Shown one piece after another: positions 10,920 through 21,109 of a stretch of 64,000 nucleotides of DNA. Both the position numbers and the translations under genes were made by a program. Source of the stretch: Campylobacter showae (GTDB lineage: Bacteria; Campylobacterota; Campylobacteria; Campylobacterales; Campylobacteraceae); the NCBI RefSeq assembly GCF_900573985.1, contig NZ_UWOK01000001.1, positions 930,001 through 994,000 of the forward strand. The letters run 5' to 3'. The stretch's first letter is position 1. Every line of letters begins with the position of its first letter. Under the pieces are notes generated by a model that was given only the letters and a program-made list of their open reading frames with translations, had not been told where the DNA came from and did no database searches.

Positions 10920-12848
10920 ATGGATAACAGAAAAAACGATGATAAAAATTTAAATAACGGCGGAAATAATTTTTTTAATAAAAATCCGATTTTGATTTTC
11001 GCCATTTTTGCTATCGTGATAGTGATAGCATTTCGCGGGCTTGGAGGCGGCGAGATGGACGGCACGCTACTAGGACAGAGCGCAGCCAGCTCTAAAAGCA
11101 CCTCATACTCCGAGATAAAAGAGATGATAAAAAACAAGCAAGTAGCGCAAGTAGGCATCTCGGAAACTTCGATAAAAGCCGTGGATAACGGCGGCAGAAC
11201 ATACTTTGCCAAAAGGGTCAACGATCCGACTCTAGTGCCGATTTTAGAGGAGCAAAAGATCCCTTATGGAGCGTATAGCGAGACGAATTGGTTTACTGAA
11301 ATGCTCTTTTCATGGGTGCTTCCTATTTTTATTTTCTTTGGAATTTGGATGTTTTTGGCTAGCCGCATGCAGAGAAATATGGGCGGCGGTATACTTGGCA
11401 TGGGAAGTTCTAAAAAACTAGTAAACTCTGAAAAACCGAAGGTTAAATTTGCCGACGTGGCGGGCGTGCAGGAAGCAAAAGAAGAAGTTAAAGAGATCGT
11501 GGATTTTCTAAAGCATCCGGATAGATATATAAATTTGGGTGCCAAAATCCCAAAAGGCGTGCTTTTAGTGGGGCCTCCGGGTACGGGTAAAACATTGCTT
11601 GCAAAGGCCGTTGCGGGCGAAGCGGACGTACCGTTTTTCTCGGTTTCCGGATCGAGCTTTATAGAGATGTTCGTTGGCGTAGGTGCTAGTCGCGTGAGGG
11701 ATCTTTTTGAAAATGCAAAAAAAGAAGCTCCGGCAATCGTCTTTATAGACGAGATCGACGCTATCGGCAAAAGCCGCGCAGCTAGCGGAATGATCGGCGG
11801 AAACGACGAGCGCGAGCAAACGCTAAACCAGCTTTTGGCTGAGATGGACGGCTTTAGCTCGGATGCGTCGCCCGTTATCGTACTTGCCGCGACGAACCGT
11901 CCGGAGGTGCTTGATGCCGCGCTTTTAAGGCCGGGTAGATTCGACAGGCAGGTGCTTGTAGATAAGCCTGATTTTAAAGGTAGGATCGAAATTTTACGCG
12001 TACATATAAAAGATATTAAGCTAGATCATAGCGTTAGTATCGAGGATATCGCGCGCATGACGGCGGGCCTTGCGGGAGCGGATCTAGCAAACATCATAAA
12101 CGAAGCCGCGCTACTAGCGGGCAGAAAAGAAAAAGGCAAAGTCGAGCAGGCTGATTTGCTCGAGGCCGTTGAGAGAGCGATCGCTGGTCTTGAGAAAAAA
12201 TCTCGCCGCATAAATCCGAAAGAAAAACGCATCGTGGCCTATCACGAGAGCGGACACGCACTCATAGCAGAGACCACCAAAGGCGCAAACAGAGTCACCA
12301 AAGTATCGATCATACCGCGCGGGCTTGCGGCACTGGGATACACGCTCCATACGCCTGAAGAGAATAAATTTATGATGCAGCGCCACGAGCTGATGGCTGA
12401 AGTGGATGTGCTTTTGGCGGGGCGCGCAGCGGAAGAGGTCTTTATAAAAGAGATTTCGACCGGTGCTGGCAACGACCTAGAGCGCGCGACCGATATACTT
12501 CGCTCGATGATCTCGATATACGGCATGAGCGATATTGCGGGACTTATGGTGCTTGAAAAGCGTCGCAGTACTTTCCTTGCTGGCGGTCAGGCCGACAGGG
12601 ATTACAGCGACAAGACGGCGGAAAAAGTAGATGAATTTATCAAAAATACGCTAGATGAGCGTTATAAACACGTACTAGAGACGCTTCGAACTTACGGCGA
12701 CGCGATAGAAAAGATGGTAGAGGCGCTTTACGAGGAGGAAACTATCGAGGGTGCGAAGGTTAGAGAGATCATCGCAAACTACGAACAAGAGCGCGGCATG
12801 CCTAGCAGGCTAGTAAATTTGGAAGAAAATAAAGAGGAACAAGCGTAA
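10920..12848 (+). CDS. ftsH: FtsH ATP-dependent zinc metalloprotease
   Basis: Inner-membrane AAA+ protease, 642 aa, that degrades membrane and regulatory proteins. Two membrane helices (about 20-40 and 125-145) flank a periplasmic domain. The AAA module has Walker A GPPGTGKT at 218-225, Walker B in [11 protein letters not shown] and the second-region-of-homology [18 protein letters not shown]. The zinc site is HESGH near 442. Full length. ATG follows TTAAGGAACATA. Confidence 0.98.
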   Translation: MDNRKNDDKNLNNGGNNFFNKNPILIFAIFAIVIVIAFRGLGGGEMDGTLLGQSAASSKSTSYSEIKEMIKNKQVAQVGISETSIKAVDNGGRTYFAKRVNDPTLVPILEEQKIPYGAYSETNWFTEMLFSWVLPIFIFFGIWMFLASRMQRNMGGGILGMGSSKKLVNSEKPKVKFADVAGVQEAKEEVKEIVDFLKHPDRYINLGAKIPKGVLLVGPPGTGKTLLAKAVAGEADVPFFSVSGSSFIEMFVGVGASRVRDLFENAKKEAPAIVFIDEIDAIGKSRAASGMIGGNDEREQTLNQLLAEMDGFSSDASPVIVLAATNRPEVLDAALLRPGRFDRQVLVDKPDFKGRIEILRVHIKDIKLDHSVSIEDIARMTAGLAGADLANIINEAALLAGRKEKGKVEQADLLEAVERAIAGLEKKSRRINPKEKRIVAYHESGHALIAETTKGANRVTKVSIIPRGLAALGYTLHTPEENKFMMQRHELMAEVDVLLAGRAAEEVFIKEISTGAGNDLERATDILRSMISIYGMSDIAGLMVLEKRRSTFLAGGQADRDYSDKTAEKVDEFIKNTLDERYKHVLETLRTYGDAIEKMVEALYEEETIEGAKVREIIANYEQERGMPSRLVNLEENKEEQA

Positions 12849-12852
12849 AGAT

Positions 12853-13497
12853 ATGCAAAACATCGGGCTAATCGCAAAACAGGGCTACAAATACGTTTTC
12901 GTTTTAGGGCTTTTGCTTTTGCTTGCGCTGGTTTTGGGCGTATGTCAAATTTTATTTTTCGTGCTTTTTGCGCTTTGCGTATTTTGGTTTAGAAACCCGG
13001 AGCGAGCACTAGGTAGCGATGATGCGTACGCCGTACTTAGTCCGATCGACGGTAAGATAAAAAGCATAGATAAAATTTACTATTTTGATACGCAGTGCGT
13101 AGCCATAACTATCCGCAAGGGCGTATTTGACGCGGGCGCACTCAGAGCTCCTTGCGATATGGAGCTTTTAGAGGCCAAACAAAGGCACGGACTGTTTTTG
13201 TGCAACGCTATGGAAGCTTCTAAAAATTTAAACGAGCGTGCCTTGTTTGTCTGTAAAAACTCGGATAATAAATTTGCGATCCGCGTCGTCGTGGGACCCC
13301 TTAGCAAGGGTATTTCTTTTGAAAATTTTAGCCGACTAAAAGCGGGCAGGAGATTTGGCTTTTTAAGTAGTGGTGAGGCGATTTTGATACTACCCGCAAA
13401 TACGAGAATAAGCGTCAGCGTAGGCGAAAAGGTCGCGAGCGCGGGCATTTTAGGGTTTTTTAGCTACGAGGAAAAAGATGCAAGACAATCAGCATAA
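12853..13497 (+). CDS. Phosphatidylserine decarboxylase-like membrane protein
   Basis: 214-aa protein of the short Psd-related family, in the position of C. jejuni Cj1115c. Two N-terminal membrane helices (about 12-45) precede a domain with SPIDGKIKSID and a late Val-Gly-Glu-Lys-Val turn. True short-form enzymes process themselves at a Gly-Ser in a stretch like RFGSRVDLYLP. Here the matching stretch is RFGFLSSGEAILILP, so the Ser right after Gly is missing. Decarboxylase activity is therefore doubtful, although one of the nearby serines might serve. It overlaps pssA by 20 bp. Confidence 0.8.
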   Translation: MQNIGLIAKQGYKYVFVLGLLLLLALVLGVCQILFFVLFALCVFWFRNPERALGSDDAYAVLSPIDGKIKSIDKIYYFDTQCVAITIRKGVFDAGALRAPCDMELLEAKQRHGLFLCNAMEASKNLNERALFVCKNSDNKFAIRVVVGPLSKGISFENFSRLKAGRRFGFLSSGEAILILPANTRISVSVGEKVASAGILGFFSYEEKDARQSA

Positions 13498-14257
13498 ACT
13501 TCAGTTAATGTATATTTTGCCGAATTTATTCACGGCGGCTTCAGCGTTTTTGGGTATTATTAGTATTATCGCTTCCGTCCGCGGCTATATCGCGGCCAGC
13601 GCAGGACTAGTCGAGGAGGCTAACGGCTACTTTTTTAAGGCTATTGTTTACATAGTTTTATCGCTATTTTTGGATGGACTTGATGGGCGAGTAGCGAGGC
13701 TAACTAAAACTACGTCAAAATTCGGCGTGGAGTTTGACAGTCTTGCCGATATTATAGCTTTCGGCGTCGCGCCCGCGATGCTTTTTTACTTTACGGTCGG
13801 ACACAGCTTTGGGCGTTTGGGTTCGCTAGTCGCTGCACTGTTTGTAGTTTTTGGTGCTATTAGACTTGCTCGGTTTAACGTAATGACCGGCACCTACGAG
13901 CCGTCTGTTTTTATCGGCCTTCCGATACCAACGGCGGCCATTGTGTCTGCATTTTGGGTTGGGCTGAGCTTGGAGTATGATTTTACTAGAAGTGCCGAAT
14001 GGTTTTTGCTGTTTTTGCAAATTTTGCTTTCCGTTTTGATGGTAAGCAACATCCGCTACCCTAGCTTTAAAAAAATCGATCTAAAAAAAGCCCATTTTTT
14101 ACGCATATTAGTCGGCCTTACGGTCGCGTTTTCGGTTATTTATATCTACCCGATCGAGGCGGTTACGGCTTTAATGAGCGTTTATGTTTCTTACGGTATA
14201 ATCCGCTATGTTTTTATGAGATGTAAAAACAAAAAAAACCAAAAGGAGAGCGAATGA
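13478..14257 (+). CDS. pssA: PssA, CDP-diacylglycerol-serine phosphatidyltransferase
   Basis: Integral-membrane CDP-alcohol phosphotransferase, 259 aa, making phosphatidylserine from CDP-DAG and serine. The CDP-OH-P signature starts at residue 66: DGLDGRVAR, then G, then D and D spaced as in D-x2-DG-x2-AR-x8-G-x3-D-x3-D. About eight hydrophobic helices. The start overlaps the Psd-like gene, suggesting coupling. The stop overlaps the ATG of the leucine leader ORF, and an internal promoter lies in its 3' end. Confidence 0.95.
   Translation: MQDNQHKLQLMYILPNLFTAASAFLGIISIIASVRGYIAASAGLVEEANGYFFKAIVYIVLSLFLDGLDGRVARLTKTTSKFGVEFDSLADIIAFGVAPAMLFYFTVGHSFGRLGSLVAALFVVFGAIRLARFNVMTGTYEPSVFIGLPIPTAAIVSAFWVGLSLEYDFTRSAEWFLLFLQILLSVLMVSNIRYPSFKKIDLKKAHFLRILVGLTVAFSVIYIYPIEAVTALMSVYVSYGIIRYVFMRCKNKKNQKESE
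14197..14202 (+). promoter_or_regulatory. -10 box inside pssA driving leader/leuA
   Basis: TATAAT in the context ACGGTATAATCC inside the last part of pssA. It would start transcription near 14209, giving a roughly 45-base leader before the leader-peptide ATG at 14254. Position fits a separate leuA promoter. Confidence 0.5.
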
Positions 14258-14310
14258 ACGGCAACGTCAAATTTAACGCATTTTTCTCTCTACTTCTGCT
14301 GCTGCGCTAA
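14254..14310 (+). CDS. leuL: Leucine leader peptide (attenuator ORF)
   Basis: 18-codon ORF, MNGNVKFNAFFSLLLLLR, with AAGGAG eight bases before its ATG. Codons 13-17 are CTA CTT CTG CTG CTG, five Leu in a row, directly before leuA. This is the classic arrangement for translation-controlled attenuation of leucine genes. The ATG overlaps the pssA stop (ATGA). The Leu codons run into a GCTGC/GCAGC hairpin (14301-14305 with 14311-14315). A fully G-free, C-containing stretch (14317-14371) follows. No U-run terminator is visible, so Rho-dependent control is possible. Function is inferred. Confidence 0.8.
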   Translation: MNGNVKFNAFFSLLLLLR

Positions 14311-14371
14311 GCAGCGACTCTTTCACACCCTAATAATAAAAATTTAACCACACAAACAAAAACCCCAAAAA
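14301..14371 (+). promoter_or_regulatory. leuA leader: hairpin plus G-free stretch
   Basis: A 5-bp GC-rich hairpin overlaps the last Leu codons and stop of the leader ORF. After it, 55 bases contain no G but many C and A, the composition preferred by Rho. Ribosome stalling at the Leu codons would open the hairpin and cover or expose the following RNA. Confidence 0.45.
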
Positions 14372-14380
14372 GGATAAAAA

Positions 14381-15898
14381 ATGAACAATGATAAAATAAT
14401 AATATTTGATACGACTTTACGAGACGGCGAGCAAAGCCCCGGCGCATCAATGAATACCGAGGAGAAAATCCGTATCGCGCGCCAGCTAGAGCGCCTAAAC
14501 GTAGACGTCATGGAGGTCGGCTTTGCGGCGGCTAGTAGGGGCGATTTCGACGCGATACATCAGATCGCCAAGCAAGCCTCAAACGCTTCTATCTGTTCGC
14601 TCGCCCGTGCCGTGGACGGCGATATAAAGGCTGCGGGCGAAGCTATAGCTCCGGCAAAAAATAGGCGCATCCACACCTTTATCGCTACGAGCCCGATCCA
14701 TATGGAGTTTAAGCTAAAAATGTCTCCAGATGAAGTGATTAGACGCGCCGTGCGAGCCGTGGAATATGCTAAAACCTTCTGCGAGGACGTCGAGTTTAGC
14801 TGCGAGGACGCGTGCAGGAGCGAGATGAGCTTTTTAAAAGAAATTTGCGACGCCGCTATAAACGCCGGAGCAAAAACCATCAACATCCCAGACACCGTGG
14901 GGTATCTATATCCCGAGGAGATTACCGCTCGCATAGGAGAAATGGTTAAATTTATAAACGGTCGCGCAGTCATCTCCGTGCATAATCACAACGACCTAGG
15001 CCTAGCTACGGCAAACTCGCTAGCCGCGATAAAAGCGGGCGCCAGACAGGTCGAGTGCACGCTAAACGGCATCGGCGAGCGTGCCGGAAATGCCGCGCTT
15101 GAAGAGATCGTGATGGCGATAAAGACGCGTAGCGACGTATTCGCACCGCTTTACACGGACATAGTATATAAAGAAATTTATCCTAGCTCGCGCCTGCTAG
15201 CGGGCATCATCGGTATCGAGCCTCAGCCAAACAAAGCCATCGTCGGTAAAAACGCCTTCGCTCACGAAAGTGGCATCCACCAAGATGGCGTGCTAAAACA
15301 CAAAGAAACCTACGAAATCATCAGCGCCGAGAGCATCGGACTGGATAAAAACTCGCTGATACTAGGCAAACACTCGGGTCGCCACGCCTTTAAAGATAAG
15401 CTAATAAGCCTTGGTTTTGAGCTCGAAGATAGCGCGCTAAACGAGGCGTTTGAGAAATTTAAGGCGCTAGCGGATAAGAAAAAAGAGATCTTTGACGACG
15501 ATTTGCGCGCGCTGGTAACTAGCGAAATCATCAAGATCCCCGAAGTTTTCGAGTTTTTGACGCTAACGCAAAGCAGCTGCAACAAAGGCCTAAGCAGCGC
15601 TGCTATCACGCTTCGTCACGCCGACGAGATCAAGAGCGATGCGGCGCTAGGCAACGGTACGGCGGATGCGATATTTAAAGTCATCGACCGTCTAAGCGGC
15701 ATAAACGGCGTACTAAAAGACTATAAGGTAAACGCCGTTTCGCAGGGCAAGGACGCGCTGGCAAACGTAGTAGTGAAGGTCGAATTTGACGGCAAAACCG
15801 TCATCGGACACGGACTTGATATCGACACGATGACGGCGAGCGCTAGAGCGTATATAGGCGCGCTAAATAGCTACGTAAAGATTGCCGCAACAAAGTAA
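14381..15898 (+). CDS. leuA: LeuA, 2-isopropylmalate synthase
   Basis: First committed enzyme of leucine synthesis, 505 aa, condensing acetyl-CoA with 2-oxoisovalerate. The HMGL-like barrel opens with [17 protein letters not shown]; the metal-binding [12 protein letters not shown] lies near 200-211. The C-terminal regulatory domain (about 390-505), where leucine binds for feedback inhibition, is present. Length fits the long bacterial form. Preceded by the Leu-rich leader ORF. Confidence 0.97.
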   Translation: MNNDKIIIFDTTLRDGEQSPGASMNTEEKIRIARQLERLNVDVMEVGFAAASRGDFDAIHQIAKQASNASICSLARAVDGDIKAAGEAIAPAKNRRIHTFIATSPIHMEFKLKMSPDEVIRRAVRAVEYAKTFCEDVEFSCEDACRSEMSFLKEICDAAINAGAKTINIPDTVGYLYPEEITARIGEMVKFINGRAVISVHNHNDLGLATANSLAAIKAGARQVECTLNGIGERAGNAALEEIVMAIKTRSDVFAPLYTDIVYKEIYPSSRLLAGIIGIEPQPNKAIVGKNAFAHESGIHQDGVLKHKETYEIISAESIGLDKNSLILGKHSGRHAFKDKLISLGFELEDSALNEAFEKFKALADKKKEIFDDDLRALVTSEIIKIPEVFEFLTLTQSSCNKGLSSAAITLRHADEIKSDAALGNGTADAIFKVIDRLSGINGVLKDYKVNAVSQGKDALANVVVKVEFDGKTVIGHGLDIDTMTASARAYIGALNSYVKIAATK

Positions 15899-15926
15899 AA
15901 TTTGAGCGGTTTGACCGCGTCACTTA

Positions 15927-15962
15927 ACAAATTTAAGGCTCGGATTCGGGTCTTAAATTTGT
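15927..15962 (+). terminator. 11-bp inverted repeat after leuA
   Basis: ACAAATTTAAG (15927-15937) pairs perfectly with CTTAAATTTGT (15952-15962) around a 14-base loop. No T tract follows, so it may act as a weak terminator or RNA-stabilising 3' stem. Confidence 0.45.
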
Positions 15963-16060
15963 AAAATTAACCTTTAAATTCGGCTTGTTTTAAAACCAAC
16001 AAAAATATAAAACTCAAATTTAAACCTCCTCGCATTTACCGCCGCGTCTTTAAAATTTGA

Positions 16061-16066
16061 TATAAT
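16061..16066 (+). promoter_or_regulatory. -10 box for the VWA gene
   Basis: TATAAT preceded by TTTGA, 26 bases before the ATG at 16093, with an AAAGGAG ribosome site starting at 16081. Confidence 0.6.
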
Positions 16067-16092
16067 CAAGCCAAATTTTCAAAGGAGAAAAT

Positions 16093-16791
16093 ATGAAAAA
16101 AATCGCGTTTTTGTTGATGATTATCGGGGTATTTGCGTTTGCTAAAAGCGAAGAAGCGCCGCAAAAATCTGAGCCAAAGCAGCTCGAGATGGTGCTGATC
16201 CTAGATAAATCAGGCTCGATGAGCGGGCTTGAAAGCGATACTATCGGCGGCTTTAACTCGATGATCGACAAGCAAAAAGAAGCGGGCGTGGACGCCAAGG
16301 TAACGACGGTGCTTTTTGATACGAATTTTAAAACTCTGCACGATAGAGCCGATATCAAAAAGGTTGAAAAGCTAACGAATAAGGACTACGTCGCTGGCGG
16401 TAACACCGCGCTATTAGACGCCGTGGGTGATACGATAAATAAAATCTCAAAAGTCGAGGATATCTATGCTAAAAACAGAGCCGTGCTTTTCGTGATCGTA
16501 ACCGACGGACAGGAAAACTCGAGCAAGGAGTACTCAAAGGCGCAGATAAAAAAGATGATAAGCGACAAGCAGGAAAAATACGACTGGGAGTTTATATTTT
16601 TGGGAGCGAACATCGACGCGGTTAGTGAGGCGCAGAGCCTAGGCATAAAGGGCACTAACGCTGTGAAATACAAAAACAGCAGCGAGGGCGTGCAGAAAAA
16701 CTTTGAGGCCGCTGCCGAGATGTCCAAAGATATGGCGATGGATAAAAAATCAAGCTCCAAGTGGCGCGAAAAGGTGCTTGAGGATAAGTAA
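16093..16791 (+). CDS. Exported VWA-domain protein
   Basis: 232-aa protein with an N-terminal signal peptide (KK, then a hydrophobic stretch to about residue 17) and one von Willebrand factor A domain. A full MIDAS metal site is visible: DKSGSM (D38), Thr in AGGNTALLDAV, and Asp in VTDGQENSS. It is probably periplasmic. Monocistronic: own -10 box upstream and a strong terminator downstream. The ligand is unknown. Similar small VWA proteins occur in many bacteria without a defined role. Confidence 0.85.
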   Translation: MKKIAFLLMIIGVFAFAKSEEAPQKSEPKQLEMVLILDKSGSMSGLESDTIGGFNSMIDKQKEAGVDAKVTTVLFDTNFKTLHDRADIKKVEKLTNKDYVAGGNTALLDAVGDTINKISKVEDIYAKNRAVLFVIVTDGQENSSKEYSKAQIKKMISDKQEKYDWEFIFLGANIDAVSEAQSLGIKGTNAVKYKNSSEGVQKNFEAAAEMSKDMAMDKKSSSKWREKVLEDK

Positions 16792-16804
16792 AATTTGACT
16801 TGAG

Positions 16805-16827
16805 GCACGGCTTATTGCCGTGCTTTT
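16805..16827 (+). terminator. Rho-independent terminator of the VWA gene
   Basis: GCACGGC, loop TTATT, GCCGTGC, then TTTT. A perfect 7-bp GC-rich stem 14 bases after the stop codon. Confidence 0.85.
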
Positions 16828-16886
16828 GTAAATTTGCGGTTGTTTTTTAAATAGCTAGTCATAGCGCAAAGCGTAGCAGGGCGATC

Positions 16887-16927
16887 AAATTTGACGAGGC
16901 GAGTTGTTTTTATTTCTCGTCAAATTT
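16887..16927. repeat. Inverted repeat AAATTTGACGAG / CTCGTCAAATTT
   Basis: A 12-bp perfect inverted repeat (16887-16898 with 16916-16927) in the gap between the convergent VWA and pflB genes. It uses the AAATTTGAC word that is abundant across the window and could serve as a bidirectional terminator. Confidence 0.5.
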
Positions 16928-16971
16928 AACAAAGCCGTTTCGCTTTGGCGCTATTATCTATAAAAATTATT

Positions 16972-17008
16972 CGGGCGACTTTGCGACGGATTTATCGCCT
17001 ATCGCCCG
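16972..17008 (-). terminator. Terminator of the pflB transcript
   Basis: Read on the minus strand, CGGGCGA (17008-17002) pairs with TCGCCCG (16978-16972), followed by AATAATTTTTAT. It lies just beyond the pflB stop at 17016. Confidence 0.6.
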
Positions 17009-17015
17009 CACAAAA

Positions 17016-19400
17016 CTACTTTTTCAGCTTCTCGTAATCAATCATAAAATCAACGAATTTACTTTTAAAATTCGGATCTTTTATTAGCCCGTATTGTATC
17101 GTCGCAGCCTCGATGTTATCGATCTCTTGATATAGGTGCCCCAGCGCCACGCGGCTTTCCATCGCGTTTGGATCGGTGAGCTTAGATAGCTCCAAAAGTG
17201 CGGTTGCGTTTTGCGGGTGATTTGAGCCGATGGCGGCCACGGCGGCTAGAAACAGCGTGCCCGCGTCATTTATCTTAAATTCGTCGATTATGCGGTTGTA
17301 GATCTGATAGCTCTCCTCAAAATCGTTCGTAAAAATATCGATGTAGGCTAGCGTTTGGAGCAAGTCGGAGTTATTGGCGCCTTGTTTTAGCAGCGCTTTT
17401 ATTTTCTCGCGCTCGTAGTTTAGCAGACCCGAGATTTGCAAAAGCTTGATGTATTGCTCTTTGATGATGTTTGCGCCGTGGTAAAACGCCGCGTCGTTTA
17501 GCCGCTTGTCGTGGAAGTAAATTTGTATCTGCTCGACGTATTTTTTGATGCCTTCATCCTTGTAGTTTGCGATAAAATCAAGAATGTTCGCCACGATATC
17601 ATCAGGCAGCTTAGCTTTTAAAATTTGCGTTTTTTTGGCAAACTCCTCACCCTTGTCGGTCATCTTTGCGATTATCGCGTCAAAGGCCAAATTTAGCGCG
17701 CTCTCTTCCTTTTCTTGTTCTAGCCAGCGCATGAGAGCGCCGCTATTGTTTGCGATGAGCGCCATTAGAGCTTGGCTTACGGGCGCGTCTTTTGAGCTCG
17801 CGTCGTGGTCGAGATTTTCTGAAATTTCTTGTAGTAGTTTGGTGTTATCTACGGCGTTTATGTCGTTTGCGATGGCGCCCAGCACGCCTGCTAGGTGGTT
17901 CGTCGGGTCTAGGTGGTAGCTCATGATAAAGTGCTTTGCCGCCATGCTAAAGTTGCCCAGCTGCGCGTAGCTAAGGGCTAGGTCGTAGTGTAAAACCGAG
18001 TGTTCGGGATAGAGCGAGATGAGCGATGCAAACTGCGCGTTAGCCTGCTTTAGCTTGTAGTTTAGGGCGTTTGCGATGGCTGAGGATAGCTCTAAATTTA
18101 CCTTTGAGAGCGCGCCGCTAGCGTTTAGGTAGTTGCCCGCCGCGCTTGCATCATCCAAAAATAGGCTCACTCCACCCTTTCTTATATAGTTTATCGTTTG
18201 GGTAGGGTCAAAAACCTTATAAGGCGCGAAGTAAAACAGCGTCTCGTAGCGTTTGGTTTTGTCGAAAAATAGGTCGTTTCTAAAGTGCGCCTGAGCTAAA
18301 TTTACGTCGAAAAGCTCTGGTTTTAGGATCGTTTTGATCGGGAAATTCGCGTTTAAAAACAGCGGATCTTCGTGAAAAACAGCTTTTATTTCATTGGTCG
18401 CAGCTTCAAAATTGCCGTCTTTTAGGTTGATGATGGCTATCATCGAGTTTATTTTATTTGAGTCGCCGCCTTTGTTTAGTGCTAAATTTAGCCTATTTCT
18501 GGCCTTTTCGTATTGCCCGAGCCTTGCGTAGAGCATACCCAGAGCTAGATCTGCGTCAAATTCTTTTTGAGCTTCTAGCTTTTTTATCGCTTCGGTGTCG
18601 TCGCCGATAAAGCTTAAAATTTTAGCCGCTAGGTAGTCGTAGCGATCTTTATAGTAGCCGTTTTCGGCGTGCGAGAGGGCCGCTAGAGCCTCGACGTATT
18701 GGCCTTTATAGTAGTTTATGAGCGCGTAGTAGTAGTTGTATAGCGGAGAGTCTGCTTCTTTATATAAAAACGAGCTTGCGAGATTTATATAGTAGTTAAA
18801 ATTTTGTTCGTTTTTTAGCTCCAGTGAGCTAACTGCGGCATTTATGGCGCTAACGGCGACATTTTCGTTATTGTCGATAGCTTTTTTAAAGCTTTTTAGC
18901 GCGTCTTCAAATTTGCCCTGCCTCATCTGTGAAACGCCGAGATTATAGTTTGAGAGGCTTTGGTTGTAAACTGCGATGTTTTCGTAGATTTTCAGCGCCT
19001 CAAATTTATTGCCCTTTTCGTAGAGTAAATTTGCCTTAGCGATCATGTCGTCGATCTTCGAGCTGCCGAATTTTTGCGACTCGTAGTGCTCCTCGATATC
19101 TTTTACGATCTGTTTTTCGTCTATCGGCGGCTTTTTCTCGCCTCTAAAAACGAAAAATAAAACTACGGCCAAGATGATGACGAGCGCGCCCGCCGATCCT
19201 CCGATGATAAAAAGCTTTTTCTTGCTTTTTTTGGCGTCATCTTGCGCGTCTGCGGTTTGTTCGGGGACTACTGGTTCTAGCTCGTCGAGCGAAACCAGCT
19301 CGTCGCTTTCGCTGCCTTCTTGTTCTTCCGGTCGAGGTGCTTTATCGCTTGGCTCGGCCTCTTCGAGGATTACTACGTTTTCATCGTCGTTTTGCGCCAC
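17016..19400 (-). CDS. pflB: PflB-like TPR flagellar disk protein
   Basis: 794-aa protein with an acidic cytoplasmic N-terminus (1-62), one membrane helix (about 63-84) and a long periplasmic part with many TPR-like helical repeats (for example NYNLGVSQMRQGKFEDALKS, near 155). Its place after serS equals C. jejuni Cj0390, PflB, a motor-disk protein needed to position stators in the high-torque flagellar motor. The start codon overlaps the stop of serS. It ends in a terminator shared with the convergent VWA gene. Identification rests on synteny, size and architecture. Confidence 0.8.
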   Translation of the reverse strand: MAQNDDENVVILEEAEPSDKAPRPEEQEGSESDELVSLDELEPVVPEQTADAQDDAKKSKKKLFIIGGSAGALVIILAVVLFFVFRGEKKPPIDEKQIVKDIEEHYESQKFGSSKIDDMIAKANLLYEKGNKFEALKIYENIAVYNQSLSNYNLGVSQMRQGKFEDALKSFKKAIDNNENVAVSAINAAVSSLELKNEQNFNYYINLASSFLYKEADSPLYNYYYALINYYKGQYVEALAALSHAENGYYKDRYDYLAAKILSFIGDDTEAIKKLEAQKEFDADLALGMLYARLGQYEKARNRLNLALNKGGDSNKINSMIAIINLKDGNFEAATNEIKAVFHEDPLFLNANFPIKTILKPELFDVNLAQAHFRNDLFFDKTKRYETLFYFAPYKVFDPTQTINYIRKGGVSLFLDDASAAGNYLNASGALSKVNLELSSAIANALNYKLKQANAQFASLISLYPEHSVLHYDLALSYAQLGNFSMAAKHFIMSYHLDPTNHLAGVLGAIANDINAVDNTKLLQEISENLDHDASSKDAPVSQALMALIANNSGALMRWLEQEKEESALNLAFDAIIAKMTDKGEEFAKKTQILKAKLPDDIVANILDFIANYKDEGIKKYVEQIQIYFHDKRLNDAAFYHGANIIKEQYIKLLQISGLLNYEREKIKALLKQGANNSDLLQTLAYIDIFTNDFEESYQIYNRIIDEFKINDAGTLFLAAVAAIGSNHPQNATALLELSKLTDPNAMESRVALGHLYQEIDNIEAATIQYGLIKDPNFKSKFVDFMIDYEKLKK

Positions 19401-20644
19401 TACATATACCTTTTAAGAATTTCCGGGATCTCGATGCTGCCGTCTGCTTTTTGGTAGTTTTCCATTATCGCTATGAGCGTTCTGCCTACGGCTAGGCTCG
19501 AGCCGTTTAGGGTGTTTACCAGAGCGTTTTTCTTGCCGTCTTTGTAGCGGATTTTAGCCCTGCGCGCTTGGAAGTCGCGGGTATTTGACACCGAGCTTAT
19601 CTCGCGGTATTTGTTTTGCCCCGGTAGCCAGACCTCGAGGTCTATCGTCTTTGCCGCGCTAAAGCCAAGGTCTCCGCTGCAAAGCAACATGTGGCGGTGC
19701 GGCAATCCAAGGCTCGTTAGCAAATCGCTAGCGCACGCTACCATCTCGTCTAGCATCTGTGCGCTAAGCTCTGGAGTCGTGATGGCTACGAGCTCGACCT
19801 TTTCAAACTGATGTTGGCGTATCATGCCGCGCGTGTCGCGTCCGGCGGAGCCCGCTTCTTTACGGAAGCACGCCGAGTAGCAAGTCATCTTTATCGGTAA
19901 GCTCTCTACGGGTAAAATTTCGTCATTATAAAGATTCGTCACCGGCACCTCACTAGTAGGGATTAGATACAGGTCCTCGCCCTGAGCCTTATATAGATCG
20001 TCTTCAAATTTAGGCAACTGTCCGGTGCCGTAAAGCGTATTTGCATTTACCAAAAACGGCACGTTAACCAGCTCAAAACCGCGCGCGTTGTTAAAGTCGA
20101 TCATGTAGTTAACTAGCGCTCTTGATAGGCGCGCTCCCATGCCCTTTAACACGCAAAAGCGCGAGCCAGAGAGCTTAACGCCGCGCTCGAAATCAAGCCA
20201 GCCTAAGCTCTCGCCAAGCTCCCAGTGCTCCTTTGGCGTGAAGTCAAATTTGGTCGGCTCAAGCACGGTTTTTACGCAGACGTTATCGTCCTCGTCCTTG
20301 CCAAACGGTACGTCTTCGTCGGTGATATTAGGCACGCAGCTTGCGATGTTTTCGAGCTTTTCCTCGTATGCGCGCACGATTTCTGCGGCATCTCCCATCG
20401 CCGCTTTGTTTAAATTTAGCTCGTTTTTTAGCTCGTCGGTGTTCTCGCCGTTTCTGGCCTTTATGCCTAGCTCTTTGCTCTTAGCGTTTTGGATCGCTTG
20501 GAAATTTTCTAGCGCTTGACGTTTTGCTTTTAGCTCGTTAAACGTCGTCAAAAGCTCGTTTAAAACCTCGGCTTTTACGTTTTTTCCTTGTAATTTTTTT
20601 ACGAACTCGTCGTAGCGAGTGTCGAGTAGTTTTAAATTTATCAT
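19400..20644 (-). CDS. serS: SerS, seryl-tRNA synthetase
   Basis: Class II synthetase, 414 aa, charging tRNA-Ser. The N-terminal coiled-coil arm (about 25-110) recognises the long variable arm of tRNA-Ser. The catalytic core has motif 2 ([26 protein letters not shown]) and motif 3 ([19 protein letters not shown]). ATG preceded by AAGGAGAAGAC. Followed without a gap by pflB. Confidence 0.97.
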   Translation of the reverse strand: MINLKLLDTRYDEFVKKLQGKNVKAEVLNELLTTFNELKAKRQALENFQAIQNAKSKELGIKARNGENTDELKNELNLNKAAMGDAAEIVRAYEEKLENIASCVPNITDEDVPFGKDEDDNVCVKTVLEPTKFDFTPKEHWELGESLGWLDFERGVKLSGSRFCVLKGMGARLSRALVNYMIDFNNARGFELVNVPFLVNANTLYGTGQLPKFEDDLYKAQGEDLYLIPTSEVPVTNLYNDEILPVESLPIKMTCYSACFRKEAGSAGRDTRGMIRQHQFEKVELVAITTPELSAQMLDEMVACASDLLTSLGLPHRHMLLCSGDLGFSAAKTIDLEVWLPGQNKYREISSVSNTRDFQARRAKIRYKDGKKNALVNTLNGSSLAVGRTLIAIMENYQKADGSIEIPEILKRYM

Positions 20645-20653
20645 GTCTTCTCC

Positions 20654-21094
20654 TTAAACCATAAACATAACTTTAGCAAGTATTACGATGGCCGCAGCCG
20701 CCGCAAATGCAAACGGATGAATGTTGCCTAGCGGGCTAGGGCGCTTTAGTATAAATTTGCACGTGAGATTGGTTGCTACCGCTGCAAATATTAGTAGCGC
20801 CAAAATAACCTTTATCATAAAGACGATTTGTAAATTCGATTCAAAATATCCGCCCGCCTTCGAGCCGACCCAACTACTCATCATCATGCCGCCCGTTAAA
20901 ATCAAAATCAGCACGCAAAGCGGCATGATCTTTATCGCGACGCTTGAGATAGCCTGCTGCGCTTTTTGCGCTATTTCTGCGGGCAGTTTCTTTTTGGCTC
21001 TTGAAAAAATAATCACGTCAAAAAATAAAAATCCGACGAAAATGATAGCGCAGATCAGATGAATAAGATGCGCGTAAGGGTAGATTGCTTGCAC
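20654..21094 (-). CDS. Small four-helix membrane protein, CopD-like
   Basis: 146-aa hydrophobic protein with about four membrane helices (10-28, 48-68, 85-108, 122-144). Histidines in the first helix (YAHLIHLI) and the overall layout resemble the CopD/HemJ-like family of small inner-membrane proteins. No enzymatic motif is visible. It lies between trpS and serS in the same direction, 9 bp from serS, so it is probably co-transcribed. Function unknown. Confidence 0.75.
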   Translation of the reverse strand: MQAIYPYAHLIHLICAIIFVGFLFFDVIIFSRAKKKLPAEIAQKAQQAISSVAIKIMPLCVLILILTGGMMMSSWVGSKAGGYFESNLQIVFMIKVILALLIFAAVATNLTCKFILKRPSPLGNIHPFAFAAAAAIVILAKVMFMV

Positions 21095-21109
21095 TTTTTT
21101 CCTTTAAAT

